Below, piece after piece: positions 1 through 18,639 of a stretch of 64,000 bases of DNA. Location: contig OX030955.1 of assembly GCA_943735955.1 (NCBI GenBank), positions 14,782,083 to 14,846,082 on the forward strand, written 5' to 3'. Positions within the stretch are counted from its first letter, which is position 1, and the number at the start of each line of letters is the position of its first letter. The stretch comes from Piscicola geometra. Its lineage: Eukaryota > Annelida > Clitellata > Hirudinida > Piscicolidae. A program made the position numbers and the translations under genes. The notes beneath the pieces were generated by a model. It saw only the letters and a program-made list of their open reading frames with translations. It was not told the DNA's origin and made no database searches.

Positions 1-666
1 AATTGCATAAGAAATAATTTACATTTTAATTTACCCAGCCATTGTATTGATACCTTGTCTAGTTATGTGGACTCAAACATAAGACTAGATAAAAAAAGAA
101 ACACATGTTTTTTACTTCAAACATGAACACCAAAAAATTCTCTGTTCCCTAAGATTGTATTTTTTAACAAATGTCATTTAAAAGTTGTATTTATCTTCAA
201 AATTATTTAGTTATCTAAAGAAATACACCAGTTTGTATTTTAATGTAAATTGTCATTTAATCAAATTGACTAATTTAAATTAAATTAGCTTTTAGGTTAA
301 TTTTGCAAATTAAATTTTTTTTGCTCTAGGCTTTCTAGTTTTCATTTCGACCTTTACTGGTTCAACTTCTTCAAAAATTGCTTCACATTTTATAGTTTTT
401 TTTCAACTCGTCAACAATTAGTTGATCTTTGTGAGGTGTGCTCGTCAGAATTGTGGACACTTCACGACGTTTGTAGGAACTCGTGGCAGCTGTAAACAAA
501 TACATTTTATGACTTATCATAGACTATGAGGTGCTTAAAGCCGATGTAAAAGCTAATGAATACTAATGGTTTTTAAACATTAAAAAGTAAATAATTGGTT
601 TACATTAATTTTCAATTGTTTATATAAAGCATATACTCTCTATTGTCTATGTAAAATATATACTGA
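1..666. other. AT-rich sequence with a possible transposase tail
   Basis: No host exon is seen. On the minus strand at about 500-370 a short reading (KRREVSTILTSTPHKDQL) resembles the C-terminal tail of pogo/Tigger-type DDE transposases. The match is short and weak. Confidence 0.3.
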
Positions 667-1094
667 CAAGGCCCGCGCTGTGTCAACATTTTGTGGGGCC
701 AATTTTTTGTTTAAAGTCCCATGTATAAAAACTTATTTATTTTTAAACTCACCCTTAAAAAGCTCCTAGTCGGCTTCAAATCAATAAAACCCCCACATAG
801 AAAGTGTCTTCTTCGTTTTATAATTATTCTAATTTTGAATTTTATTTTTATAAAGTGAGCGTTAAATATTTTTTTAGCACAATTAAGGAAACATTAAATT
901 TATTTATTACAAGTTAACACGGATTATAGCTATAATTTATAGAGAATCTTTCAGACAAATATAAATTTAATGTTTAAAAAAACTCGTTTATGCATATTCA
1001 AACTGTTATAATTGTTAATTCATTACTCTGCGTTGTTTCTTATTCGCCCAAAGTTTTTAAATACATTTAGTCTATTTCTTTAACTTCTTTACCT

Positions 1095-1736
1095 TCAATA
1101 GAGATACTCATTTAATTTTATGAAATTTTTTATATTTATACTATTTCTTAAGTCAGATTTTATTAAGTTTTGTCTACTGAATCCTCTTTCACACTCTACA
1201 GTTGATACTGGCGATAGTATGAATCGTTTGGCAGCTTCCGCTGATGCTGGATAAGAATTAGAGTTTTTAATGGCCAAATTAGTTGTAGATTTTATGTCAG
1301 TGACTGACTTATTACCAGAGCTATGGCTGGCTCGAGTAAAGTTGGCGAAGCTGAGTAGTTCAGGTTGTGAGCTCTCGATACCCACAGCCTCTAGGTACTT
1401 AGATACTGTTTCTATGTATGAGTGTATTTCGGAAACTGAAATACTTGGATCAAAAAAATTGTTCATTGCTGTTAATACAGATCCATCCTCGTTGTCTGAA
1501 AACCTAATATTGAGGCTTTTTGTCATGCTTTCAACAAACTTTCCGCATACAGACTCGCCTTCAGTTCTCTGTTTCACACTGTCTCGAATAGTGTGACCTT
1601 CATAATCAAAAATACACAGACCAAATTCATCAGGCTCTAAAGTCTGAATAGTTGCTGTTAAAAGAGGTGCAATCTCAGAATAAGCCAAGTCCTTCTTTTG
1701 GTACATTTTGGACAATATAGAAATAGGATTGAGCAC
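1095..1736 (-). pseudogene. hAT transposase C-terminal fragment
   Basis: A 213-codon open frame ends in the hAT dimerisation domain (ECERGFSRQNLIKSDLRNSI, then IKNFIKLNEYLY). Families with this CERGFS signature are the TTF-zinc-finger hATs. The DDE core is largely absent. Confidence 0.8.
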
Positions 1737-1938
1737 ATCAAAAAAAAGTTAGCAATGTATAAAAACTTTAAGGTTGTTATTGGTTTATAAAGACTTAAAG
1801 AATGAGGATTATAAAAAAGTGAACGCAGGTAATCTTCATTTAAAAATACTTATAATGAAATAATTGAGCTAAATTATGCAATTTTATTAACAGTTACCTT
1901 TAGAACTCGCATGTTTCAACACCGAGTTTTTTTTAATA

Positions 1939-2217
1939 TTACTGCATCCAAAAGTAAGAGTTTTTATTTTGCACCTTCATACATAGATTACAGTACATTA
2001 CATTTTTTATATTGTCAAAGCGGAGCCAATTGTTATTAATTTTCCATGTCTGTTGAAATGCTTTGTTTTTTTTTCTTTTTGGCTTGACTCTTTTCCATCC
2101 TGAGAACCACTTAAGAAAGACATTTGACAGATTTCTTAGTAATAGCTTTTTAAATATCTCTTTAATTTCACGCGACTTTAATGACTTAACGATATTACAA
2201 AGTATGCTATACAACAC
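1939..2217 (-). pseudogene. hAT transposase N-terminal zinc-finger fragment
   Basis: It contains FQQTWKINNNWLRFDN and YCNLCMK, the start of a TTF/BED-type finger. It belongs to the same element as the C-terminal fragment at 1095-1736, with an intervening deletion. Confidence 0.7.
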
Positions 2218-2505
2218 ACGTATTATATAGATTGACAGAAGCTTATATAGATTGATATAGTCTGCACGCGAATGACCGGATTAAAACACGAAGCTAATTT
2301 TGATTGGCTCAACTTTTCAATAACAACTTCTTCCCGCCACATTCTATTAGACAAAGAAACATCTAAAAAATGTTACACAAAAAATCGAAAATAAAATTTG
2401 GATAAAAAAATATAAAAATTCATTGGGGCCAATAAGGATTCTTTCGGGCCAATTTTGAAAAAGTGGGACCATTGGCCCCGGTGGCCCTCGACAGCGCGAG
2501 CCCTG

Positions 2506-2927
2506 TTATACTCCAGTCTCATTCTAAAATTCATCTTAGACAATTATTCGTGGTCCATGTTAGGAAACTATGACCATGCACCTAATCATGGTCATAACAG
2601 GCTAATCACTGATTTGTAACTTTACAACTTGCACACAATAAAACTGTATTGCATCATCTAATTACTAATAAAAAATTGAAATTATTTACCTTCGGAAGTG
2701 GAGAAAAAAAAGTTATCTTCCAATATTTTAAAAATTCTTCTAGAAATCAGTTTTTCAAGTATTCTAATTAAATAAGACAACTTTCCGAAACGAAACCAAC
2801 TTTAAAATGTGCATCTAAGATGGATGCATAGATATGAAACAAAAAATAATAATTTTCAAAGCGCATAACTAAATAAGCCCGTTCTATCTTTGGAACCGGT
2901 TCATCTTGAGCAGCCTCCCCTTACTAT
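2506..2927. other. AT-rich intronic sequence ending in a MITE end
   Basis: Nothing coding. At 2885-2925, read on the minus strand, is GGGGAGGCTGCTCAAGATGA, the end of a small repeat also seen at 42877, 51914 and (opposite end) 53597. Confidence 0.4.
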
Positions 2928-3040
2928 TTCACCGAAATTGTTGAACAAGTGGATCCGAAAAGAAATGCTGAAAAACGTAGTTTACAAAGAAATGATGGTG
3001 TCTTGAGATTAGAGATGACCAAGATTCTGGCATGTAGAAA

Positions 3041-3460
3041 TGCAGTGGTGGTGGTGGTGATGATGATGATGCAGTAGTGGTGGTGGTGATGATGATGATG
3101 CAGTGGTGGTGGTGGTGGTGGTGATGATGCAGTGGTGGTGGTGGTGATGATGCAGTGGTGGTGGTGGTGATGATGATGATGCAGTGGTGGTGGTGGTGAT
3201 GATGCAGTGGTGGTGGTGGTGATGATGCAGTGGTGGTGGTGGTGATGATGCAGTGGTGGTGGTGGTGATGATGCAGTGGTGGTGGTGGTGATGATGATGA
3301 TGCAGTGGTGGTGGTGGTGATGATGATGATGCAGTGGTGGTGGTGGTGATGATGCAGTGGTGGTGGTGGTGATGATGATGATGCAGTGGGGGTGGTGGTG
3401 GTGATGCAGTGGTGGTGGTGTTGGTGATGATGATGCAGTGGTGGTGATGATGATGATGGG
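3041..3460. repeat. CCACCACTGCATCATCATCA minisatellite
   Basis: Irregular repeats of GTGGTGGTGGTGATGATGCA lie in the GFAT intron directly downstream of exon 10. On the gene strand the array starts about 15 nt inside the donor. Confidence 0.9.
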
Positions 3461-3470
3461 ACATATGAAC

Positions 3471-10630
<7,160 letters not shown>

Positions 10631-10639
10631 TTTAAACTT

Positions 10640-11089
10640 TGATTTAACTTAATTTTGATTACAATTTCAACTTTGTTATCACATCGAATGCTACATTTTT
10701 TTTCATCTTTATGGTTAAAACGGACTTTCTATATTTCTGACTAAATTCGGGTTTGTTTTCAAATATTTTGCGTTTGAAATTAAGTATTTTTAAACAATAA
10801 AACATTTTAAGGATCTGTTTTACATTTCCGCCACAAAGAAAAGTTTGCGTTGTAAAAGAATTCTTAAAAAATGACTATATTTTATATTTAACTTCTACAT
10901 ATCTTGAAAACTTTATTCAATAAAGTTTATTTAAAAATCTGACAACTTTTTCATTTATTTTATAAAAAATATTATGCTGAATGTGATAATAGTTTTCTAA
11001 TAAAATATACCAAGAAGAAATCAGTGAAAAGAAATTGACATGACAATATATGGGTAAAATAGAGTCATATTTAGAAAACATCTGCTTAT
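10640..11089. other. AT-rich 5' flank of GFAT
   Basis: No clear promoter element. GGATCTGTTTTACATTTCCG at 10812 recurs, with one base difference, at about 16421, so part of it is an interspersed repeat. Confidence 0.4.
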
Positions 11090-11093
11090 ATAT

Positions 11094-11226
11094 TGTAGTG
11101 GCCACATTTGTGTACACTAGGTACACACGGCCACTCCTAGGCAACCTTTGTCCCTCGCACCCTATATAAAGCCGTTATCGTGTAAATAAACTCTCTCTCG
11201 TCTTTCCTGAACTCTTAGTCGTAACA
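11094..11226 (+). repeat. 5' LTR
   Basis: It starts TGTAGTGGCC and ends TCGTAACA. It contains a TATA box (TATATAAA at 11163) and AATAAA (11185), so promoter and polyadenylation signals lie close together. Confidence 0.92.
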
Positions 11227-11264
11227 ATTGGTGACACCGAACAGAAGCCCGACTAAAGCACGTT

Positions 11265-12068
11265 ATGGACGATATTTTCTTTAAAGTTACGTCAGAGGAG
11301 GAGACGAGGGCAGAGCCGACTCCACAAGTAAACTCACTCAGCTTACCAGCCTTTTTTACCGCAAACCCAAGACTGGGGTTTCTGCCACGTGGAAGCAATT
11401 TTCCACACACGCAAAATGTCAGCAGAACTGACAAAATACTCGTATGTGGTGGAGCACATTCCATTCCATGTCGCCGAACAGGTTCAAGATCTACTGGTGG
11501 AGTGCCAGGGTCGTCGCCATACGAAACACTGAAAAAAGCGATTCTACATAGCTGCTGCCAGTCTGAGGCAAGCACGCTAAGAGCGTTGTTTGGTGACCTT
11601 CAACCAGACGGCAGACATCCTTCCCAGCTGCTTCGCCACATGAAGACTCTGCTGGGTAGCAATTGCATGGACGAAGCCATTCTAAAACAGTTATGGTTCG
11701 ACAAGATGCCCATTCAGATTAAACTAATCCTGGCGGCTTCAATGAACATCCCACTGGCAGAACTGGCGTTACAAGCAGACAGGATGGTGGAACTTCAACA
11801 AACCACCATCACACAAGTCTCAACGCCAACTCCACAAGCTTCAACCCAAACCATGCCGGAGATACATACGTGGCTTCAACAAATCACCACAAGTATGGCC
11901 ACTTTAGCTGCTAACCAAAATCAACCACGAGGAAGAATTCGTTCAAACAGTCGACACAATTCACCTCGTTCCAGAAGCCCGAACACCACGTCAGGCATGT
12001 GCTTTACCATCGAACATTTGGGAAACAGGCACGAAAATGCACACCCCCATGCACTTTCGCTCATTTAA
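11265..12068 (+). pseudogene. Gag-like ORF of the LTR element
   Basis: The middle (RALFGDLQPDGRHPSQLLRH, then KQLWFDKMPIQIKLILAA) is typical of the gag region of invertebrate Gypsy elements. The zinc-knuckle region around 12000 is split between two frames, and the N-terminal third also reads better in another frame, so at least two frameshifts are present. An RNA-binding-type Arg/Ser tract precedes the knuckle. Confidence 0.8.
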
Positions 12069-12367
12069 AAGGCAGGGGCCGGACAGTAGGAGCGACATCT
12101 GTCCACGGCCAACAAAATAAGAGTCGTTTATTATTCATAAAAGACGCATTCAACAACCTCAAGTTCCTAATCGACACTGGTGCAGAAGTAAGCGTCATTC
12201 CTCCACCAGCCAATCATTCTCTCACCCCACCATCGTTCACGCTTCGTGCATCCAACAACTCCATCATCAAAACGTATGGACAGAAATTCTTGATGGTCAA
12301 CCTCGGTTTACGCAGGCAATTTCACTGGGTATTTCGCGTAGCCGACGTCAAGAAACCCAAGAAGTGA
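11999..12367 (+). pseudogene. Retroviral-type aspartic protease fragment
   Basis: It contains the active-site motif LKFLIDTGAEVSVIPP. It ends early because GACGTCAAGA is tandemly duplicated (about 12347-12381) and shifts the frame. Confidence 0.85.
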
Positions 12368-12385
12368 CGTCAAGACACCCATCAT

Positions 12386-13151
12386 TGGAACGGATTTTCT
12401 GTCTTATTTCAGTCTGGGAGTGGACATGTCTCGCCAACGCCTGGTGGATAACGTGCCAGAGGCGAGCTACGACGATCCATCGTTCCTCTTCGATAAGAAC
12501 GAAGGATTCCAAGAAGTGACGTCACGTCGCACCATGAAAATCAAAATTAAAGCGGCGCAACACAAAGAAGGCGTCAAGAAGAGCCAACTGAAGCAGGCGA
12601 TAAAAAAAAGCGCAGGAATTTTCGCCCAGAATCATCATCATCACTACCAGGCGTCTGTCGTGGCGGTAACGTCGTCGGCTCCAGCTGTTGTAAAGTCGAA
12701 GACGAAGAAGAAGGCGCTACCTAAGTCTGAGCAGACAGCCGTGGTGGCAGACAAGCTGACAAGATTCAACAAAACAAGCATTTCCGTCTCAACCCTCACC
12801 AGCCAATCTGCTCATCATTATCATCACCACCCAACTGAGAATGCATTCATGCATGCATCATCCATCAATGCACCAGGAAACAACAAGTCTTCTACAGACT
12901 TTTCCATTGTCAATACGTCAGACTTCTCAGATGCAAAAGCATTCATGTACAACTCCACTGTTGGTGAGTGGAGCAACAAAGATGGCATTGACCACCACCA
13001 CAACAACAACAACCTCACTCTCAATCCGCCAACAACAACAACGACTACCAGCTCATCGAACGTCCCGAATACTCAACAGCCACCTCCAATCCACCCAAGA
13101 TCCGGCAGAAGGGTGCGTTGGCCAAAGAATTTGGCAGATTACGCAACTTGA
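12386..13151 (+). CDS. Unrelated ORF carried in frame inside the LTR element
   Basis: The frame opens with the protease/pol hinge (IIGTDFLSYFSLGVDMSRQR), runs without a stop through about 220 residues unlike any retroviral pol, and closes with PRSGRRVRWPKN, a typical Gypsy pol C-terminus. The foreign part starts near residue LFDKNEGFQEVTSRR, is Lys-rich, then has His-, Asn- and Thr-rich runs. FQEV-type segments occur in PRRC2/BAT2-like proteins, which is my best but weak guess for its source. Retroviral motifs such as YxDD and the integrase D,D-35-E are absent. Confidence 0.6.
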
Positions 13152-13288
13152 CTCATCGCTTTGTCTATCAACCGTCCATCAACCATGCTAACCAAGTCAT
13201 CATCAACATTTTCAGCACTACCCACTTCTTCTCGTCGTCATCTTCGTTTTCTCTTGCATCATCACTCGCTTCTTTGAGTTGAAAAAAA

Positions 13289-14561
13289 AGACTGCAACAT
13301 GCACCACTGCAACATTTACCACTGCAACATGCACCACTGCAACATGCACCACTGCAACATGCACCACTGCAACATGCACTACTGCAACATGCACCACTGC
13401 AACATGCACCACTGCAACATTTACCACTGCAACATGCACCACTGCAACATTTACCACTGCAACATTTACCACTGCAACATGCACCACTGCAACATGCACC
13501 ACTGCAACATGCACCACTGCAACATGCACTACTGCAACATGCACCACTGCAACATTCACCACTGCAACATGCACCACTGCAACATTCACCACTGCAACAT
13601 GCACCACTGCAACATGCACCACTGCAACATGCACCACTGCAACATGCACCACTGCAACATGCACCACTGCAACATGCATCACTGCAACATGCACCACTGC
13701 AACATGCACCACTGCAACATGCACCACTGCAACATGCACCACTGCAACATGCACCACTGCAACATGCACCACTGCAACATGCACCACTGCAACATGCACC
13801 ACGGCAACATGCACCACTGCGACATGCACTACTGCAACATGCACCACTGCAACATGCACCACTGCAACATGCACCACTGCAACATGCACCACTGCAACAT
13901 GCACCACTGCAACATGCACCACTGCAACATGCACTACTGCAACATGCACCACTGCAACATGCACCACTGCAACATGCACCACTGCAACATGCACCACTGC
14001 AACATGCACTACTGCAACATGCACCACTGCGACATGCACTACTGCAACATGCACCACTGCAACATGCACCACTGCAACATGCACCACTGCGACATGCACT
14101 ACTGCAACATGCACCACTGCAACATGCACCACTGCAACATGCACCACTGCAACATGCACCACTGCAACATGCACCACTGCAACATGCACCACTGCAACAT
14201 GCACCACTGCAACATGCACCACTGCAACATGCACCACTGCAACATGCACCACTGCAACATGCACCACTGCAACATGCACCACTGCAACATGCACCACTGC
14301 AACATGCACCACTGCAACATGCACCACTGCAACATGCACCACTGCAACATGCACCACTGCAACATGCACCACTGCAACATGCACCACTGCAACATGCACC
14401 ACTGCAACATGCACCACTGCAACATGCACCACTGCAACATGCACCACTGCAACATGCACCACTGCAACATGCACCACTGCAACATGCACCACTGCAACAT
14501 GCACCACTGCAACATGCACCACTGCAACATGCACCACTGCAACATGCACTACTGCAACAGC
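13289..14561. repeat. 15-bp minisatellite ACTGCAACATGCACC
   Basis: About 85 nearly perfect copies; variants are mostly CACC to CACT, TACC or TTCC and TGCAAC to TGCGAC. It lies inside the LTR element between the pol-tail-like end and the purine tract. Because 15 is a multiple of 3 and no unit contains a stop in most frames, long open frames on both strands are artefacts. Confidence 0.98.
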
Positions 14562-14624
14562 AACTATTGCATCAACAATATTTTTTGCTTCTTCGTTCGC
14601 CAGTACTTTCTGGTGGGGGAGTAT

Positions 14625-14757
14625 TGTAGCGGCCACATTTGTGTACGATATGTACACACGGCCACTCCTAGGCAACCTTTGTCCCTCGCACCCTATATAA
14701 AGTCCTTATCGTGTAAATAAACTCTCTCTCGTCTTTCCTGAACTCTTAGTCGTAACA
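14625..14757 (+). repeat. 3' LTR
   Basis: Same length as the 5' LTR and about 95% identical. It is preceded by GGTGGGGGAG and followed by the ATAT duplication, then directly by the (ATCA)n tail of an L2-like LINE. Confidence 0.92.
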
Positions 14758-15720
14758 ATATCAATCAATCAATCACTAGTTATTTGTATAGCGCCCTTTA
14801 CAAAGCGAACAAAAGCGCTCAGCCATCACGTTCCGAACAAATACGTCTTCAGGCCTCGACGGAAAGTTATGAGTGACTTAGTTGAAGTTAAAGAAGAGGG
14901 TAAAGAATTCCATAAAAGAGGACCACAGTAAGAAAAGAACGTTTAGCAAAAGAGTGTTTAACTGGAAAACGAAAAGAACGCTTAAAGGTAGATGATCTTG
15001 GACCAGATCTAGGGGGTTGTTAAATTAGATTTTTAAGATAAATTGGAGCATTAAAGTTATGAATTTCAAACATATTTAGGCATATTTTAAAGTCACTCTA
15101 AATCTCAAAGGTAACCAATGTAACAAACGAAGATAAGGAGAAATGTGAGAAAACTTAGGAGTACGAGCAACAAGACGAGCAGCACAATTAAAGGTTTTAT
15201 TTAGAGGAGCTAAAGTAGTATCAGGGAGACCATAGTAAAGAGAGTTGCAATAATCAATCCTGGAGAGAACTAGAGAAGATACAAGAAGCTGCAAAGTAGG
15301 ATCATCGAGAAAAGGAAGAAGCTGTTTAATATGAAGAATGTGGAAGTAACAAGATTTAGAAACAGATAGAATTTGAGGAGCTAAAGACAATTTAGAATCG
15401 AAGATAAAACCAAGGCTACGTATAGAAGATGAAGGGTTGAGAGAAAATGAGAAGGAGAGAGGCAAAACTAAAGAAGGAATGGATAGTAAAGACTTTGCTT
15501 TTTTATTGAAATATATGAGTTCGAACTTGTTTGAGAAACATAGATGAAGCCTAAGAAATGATAGATTGAAGAAAGAGAGTTATTTTATAAACAGCAAGGT
15601 CTATTTAAGGAAGATGAAGAAAGAATATTAGGTTATTCGAAAGTGTAGAAAATAAAAAGTATGGGTCCAAGGATTGAGCCCTGTAGAACACTATAAAATA
15701 AAGAAACAGATGAAGAACGA
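14758..15720 (-). mobile_element. L2-like LINE 3' fragment
   Basis: On the minus strand it runs from an RT motif near 15690 (QGSILGPILF) through LVSSLVLSRIDYCNSLYYGL and FSHISPYLRLLHWLPLRFR to a 3' end with GCGC stems and a (TTGA)n tail at 14758-14775. The order and the WLP motif are typical of L2/CR1-group elements. It is 5'-truncated. Confidence 0.85.
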
Positions 15721-17150
15721 GAAGATCCTATTTATATATTTATAAGGAAAATCATTTTAAATTATTGAATTTATGAAGAGAAAAGTATTGAATAATCTTG
15801 ATAAATTTAAAAAAGGCTCATGAAAACTCATCTGAATTCTTAAAATAAAAAGTTTATTATATGAGAAGTTTCAAACATTAAAAAAATTCAATAAATTCAA
15901 TCATTCAGCTAGGACAAAATTTTTCTCACAAAACTAATTTATTCCATATTTAAATAATTAACTAGATGAAGTTTTGAATAGAAAAAATAATAATGACAGT
16001 GGTATGGTATCTTACAACATTATAATGTAAAGTTTTCGTGGTGAAAGCGTGAGGATGGGAAGTGCCATTGATTCCAAAAGCATTCAATGAAATCATCAGA
16101 GTCTTCATTAGTCAGATAAGAATTCTAGTTGATGTGGGTCTAGATGAGGCAGGTTCTAGTTAAAGCATTAAGATGTCAGAAACGATGTTGAAAACGTTCA
16201 CAAACGACAATCCAGTGACTGAATAGAAGTAATCGACTGAATTCTCAAGATACGAAGAGAGGCCGCATACGATAAGATGGAAAGCCCAAGCCAGAGACTA
16301 ATATTGATAAATCGTTGAAAAGGCCACAAAATTGTTTCTTTAAATAATTTTATTTAATAAAATTTATTTAACATTTGTATTTTTTTTTAAATTTCATATT
16401 TATATATTTTAGAACTTTTGGATCTGTTTTACATCTCCGCCACAAACAAAGGTTTACGTTGAACTCGGTAATTGTACAAATAAACAACAACAGCTGATGG
16501 CACTTCTTATTTATTTTGCAGGCGTAATTTCAAATAATTTTTCGAAATTTCAATTAAAAATTGACGTTTTTTAAAATATTTATATAATTTTAATGTTTTT
16601 TTTATTTGTCTGTTTTACAAATGTTTTTTTTTATTTGTCTGTTTTACAAATGTTTTTTTTATTAGTCCCTTTTACAAATGTTTTTTGCTATATTAGTCCG
16701 TTCTTACAGTGAAGATGATTGTAATCTAGTCCATATATGTTTTAGCTACTCGGCAGGTGGCACTAGACGGGATACATTTAAATAAGACTCGAAAACATCA
16801 ACATAAACATAGGCAAAGAACATGTAGCATAGACGACAAATAAAGTATTAATAAATATTAATAAAATATAGGGACAAAAATTAACTTAATCCTTAAGGTC
16901 CTTTTACACACGAAATGGACTCTATACAAAAAATTCTAAAAATAAAATATAAAAAATTCTAAAATAGTGTTTTGAATGTTAAAAATTAATAAAATAAAGT
17001 TTACATTATTTTTTTCATATTACTGTATATTCGCAATACGTGAAAAACTTATTTTAAAAAGGTAGAATTGGATAAAAAGTCTTCAAGAAAAGATTTTCAT
17101 GGAAAGAAACATTGTGTTTACCAATACAAAATTCTATCCTCACCACAGTA
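15721..17150. other. AT-rich intergenic sequence
   Basis: No gene. It includes a short tandem repeat of TTATTTGTCTGTTTTACAAA-type units (16600-16680) and the repeat end shared with 10812 (16421). Confidence 0.5.
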
Positions 17151-17560
17151 CCAACATTCCTACTACAGCATCACCACATCATCTTCATATCCACAAAACA
17201 TAATCATTATTTTCTTAATCTTCTGACACTGGGGTTGAGGCTGCGGCCATCTTGGATTGCTGTGGCCATTCCTTGACAAATAGAAGACATGAATAATCTG
17301 GAGGCAGAAGTGCTAAGACCTCAGATTGAGAACCAGGGCAAAGCTTGCAAGCACCCACTGGCTACCTACTTCACCAGGCAAATGATCTCTGCAGATGAAG
17401 GACAGACTGTATTCAGAACGACTCTTCTACACATGACTCAAACTCAAAAATTTTAAAAGACAAGAATCCTAAAACTTTGATTTTTTCAATTTATTCATTA
17501 AATTGATATCGATTATAGGAATATTCACTAACTTAAAATCAGTTTTTTGTCTCACAATTT
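17151..17560 (+). repeat. Unclassified interspersed repeat, copy 1
   Basis: Bases 17155-17290 match, inverted, 48690-48895 (CAGTACCAACATTCCTACTA; GCGGCCATTCCTTGACA). Bases 17427-17560 match, inverted, 38590-38745. I recognise no protein or terminal structure. Confidence 0.6.
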
Positions 17561-17703
17561 ACTTTGAAGTTGAGAATGTGTTTTCTGAACATTTGTTTTT
17601 ATCATGTTGTTTCTTGAAGTTAGGAAAAGAAGATAACTATAACTAACACTTATTAAAGCATCATGACATACATTTCTTCATTCTATTATAAAATATAACT
17701 AAT

Positions 17704-18165
17704 TTAAAAACAATCAGAGACATAAGCGATGTCGAATACCGTGTAATAGAAAATGAAAAAGAAGTCTTCAATATTGTGGAAAAGGGTTCACAAAAGGGAA
17801 GAAATCTGCTTGTGTCTAACAAGGGCTACAAGCTTTCTAAAAAAACTATCTATAAATGTGGCGCAACAAAATGGGGATGCAATGTGTTCAAGTGTCCCGC
17901 CGGAATAAGACAAGATGGAGCGTTTTACAAAAGAAATAATAAGCCTCATATACATCCAGCTGTACGGGGAGTCTTAACTAAAGTGCTTTAAACTAAAAAG
18001 GTAATTATATACCAGTATTACTTCGAATAAATTTAAAATATTATAATTCTAACTTTCAAATAATTGTGAATATGAGCTACGTTTTCCAATACAGATGAAG
18101 ATAAAAGCTAAGGAGAATTTGTTCGAAACAGCTTCGAAAATTGTAGATAACGGGGAATCTCTTTG
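17704..18165 (+). pseudogene. FLYWCH-type zinc-finger fragment
   Basis: The reading VEKGSQKGRNLLVSNKGYKL, then TKWGCNVFKCPAG and NKPHIHPAV gives the spaced W-x-C, C and H-x-H of a FLYWCH finger. A second piece at 18094-18165 (KENLFETASKIVDN) follows an AG and fits the segment found after the finger in transposon-derived FLYWCH proteins. A stop after TKVL breaks the frame. FLYWCH fingers act in DNA binding and are common in Mutator-like transposases; no transposase core is seen. Confidence 0.6.
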
Positions 18166-18639
18166 CTGTAAGAGAAATGTTCTATTATAAATTAGTTGAT
18201 TGGTTAAAAAGTTTCTAATGGCTCATAATTAATCATTCTACTTCAACAGATCGATGAGCAGTATTTGAGCCTGTCTTACTTGTTTTTACAAATCGTATCC
18301 AAGACTGGATGCATTTTTTTGAAGAAAAGGAATATATAAATATTACCCATCTAAAATATTCATAATAAATACTACGATATTATACTTTCTAGCTATTTAA
18401 AAATTAAAAATAGGCTAAAAACGCATGTCTTACATTTCTTTTACAAATCTTAAATATTAAGATTTATGTTTTAGATAGTCCTACCCGGTTTAATTTATTC
18501 ATAGGAATATTTAAAAACGTGTTTTTACTTCTCTCGATTTTAGAATACTCAATTTATATGAGTTTTTGACTATTTTGTTCATTCCAACAATTTCTGTTCT
18601 GATTTTAGCGTCTCGCTGATCATCGCGATTTAAAATTTA
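18166..18639. other. AT-rich spacer
   Basis: No supported gene; possibly decayed continuation of the FLYWCH element. Confidence 0.3.

Larger units (their letters stand above)
667..2505 (-). mobile_element. hAT transposon, decayed
   Basis: The ends are inverted repeats: CAAGGCCCGCGCTGTG on the left and, reversed, CAGGGCTCGCGCTGTCGAG on the right. TATACT lies next to both ends as a probable partial target duplication. Inside, the minus strand carries a TTF/BED-type zinc-finger N-terminus at 2217-1939 (WLRFDNIKNVMYCNLCMK) and a C-terminal dimerisation domain at 1736-1095 (VSTVECERGFSRQNLIKSDL). The catalytic core between them is missing, so it is non-autonomous. Confidence 0.85.
11094..14757 (+). 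mobile_element. Ty3/Gypsy-type LTR retrotransposon, pol core replaced by an unrelated ORF
   Basis: Two 133-bp direct LTRs (11094-11226, 14625-14757) begin TG, end CA and differ at about six positions. Both flanks carry ATAT, a 4-bp target duplication. A primer-binding-type sequence (TTGGTGACACCGAAC) follows the left LTR and a purine tract (GGTGGGGGAG) precedes the right one. Order inside: gag-like, protease, a non-retroviral reading frame, a pol-tail-like end, then a 1.3-kb 15-bp minisatellite. Reverse transcriptase, RNase H, integrase and any envelope are absent, so it could move only with help from another element. Frames are broken in gag and at the protease end. Confidence 0.9.

Noticed and set aside
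2929..3000. A further GFAT exon after the minisatellite
   Set aside because: An acceptor-like TTTTTCAG is followed by codons that do not match the expected SIS-domain sequence.
13289..14561. CRISPR-like regular repeats
   Set aside because: There are no spacers; units are directly tandem, and the genome is eukaryotic.
13218..14720. Long overlapping open frames (470-485 codons) on both strands
   Set aside because: They are produced by the 15-bp minisatellite, whose unit is a multiple of three and has no stop in those frames.
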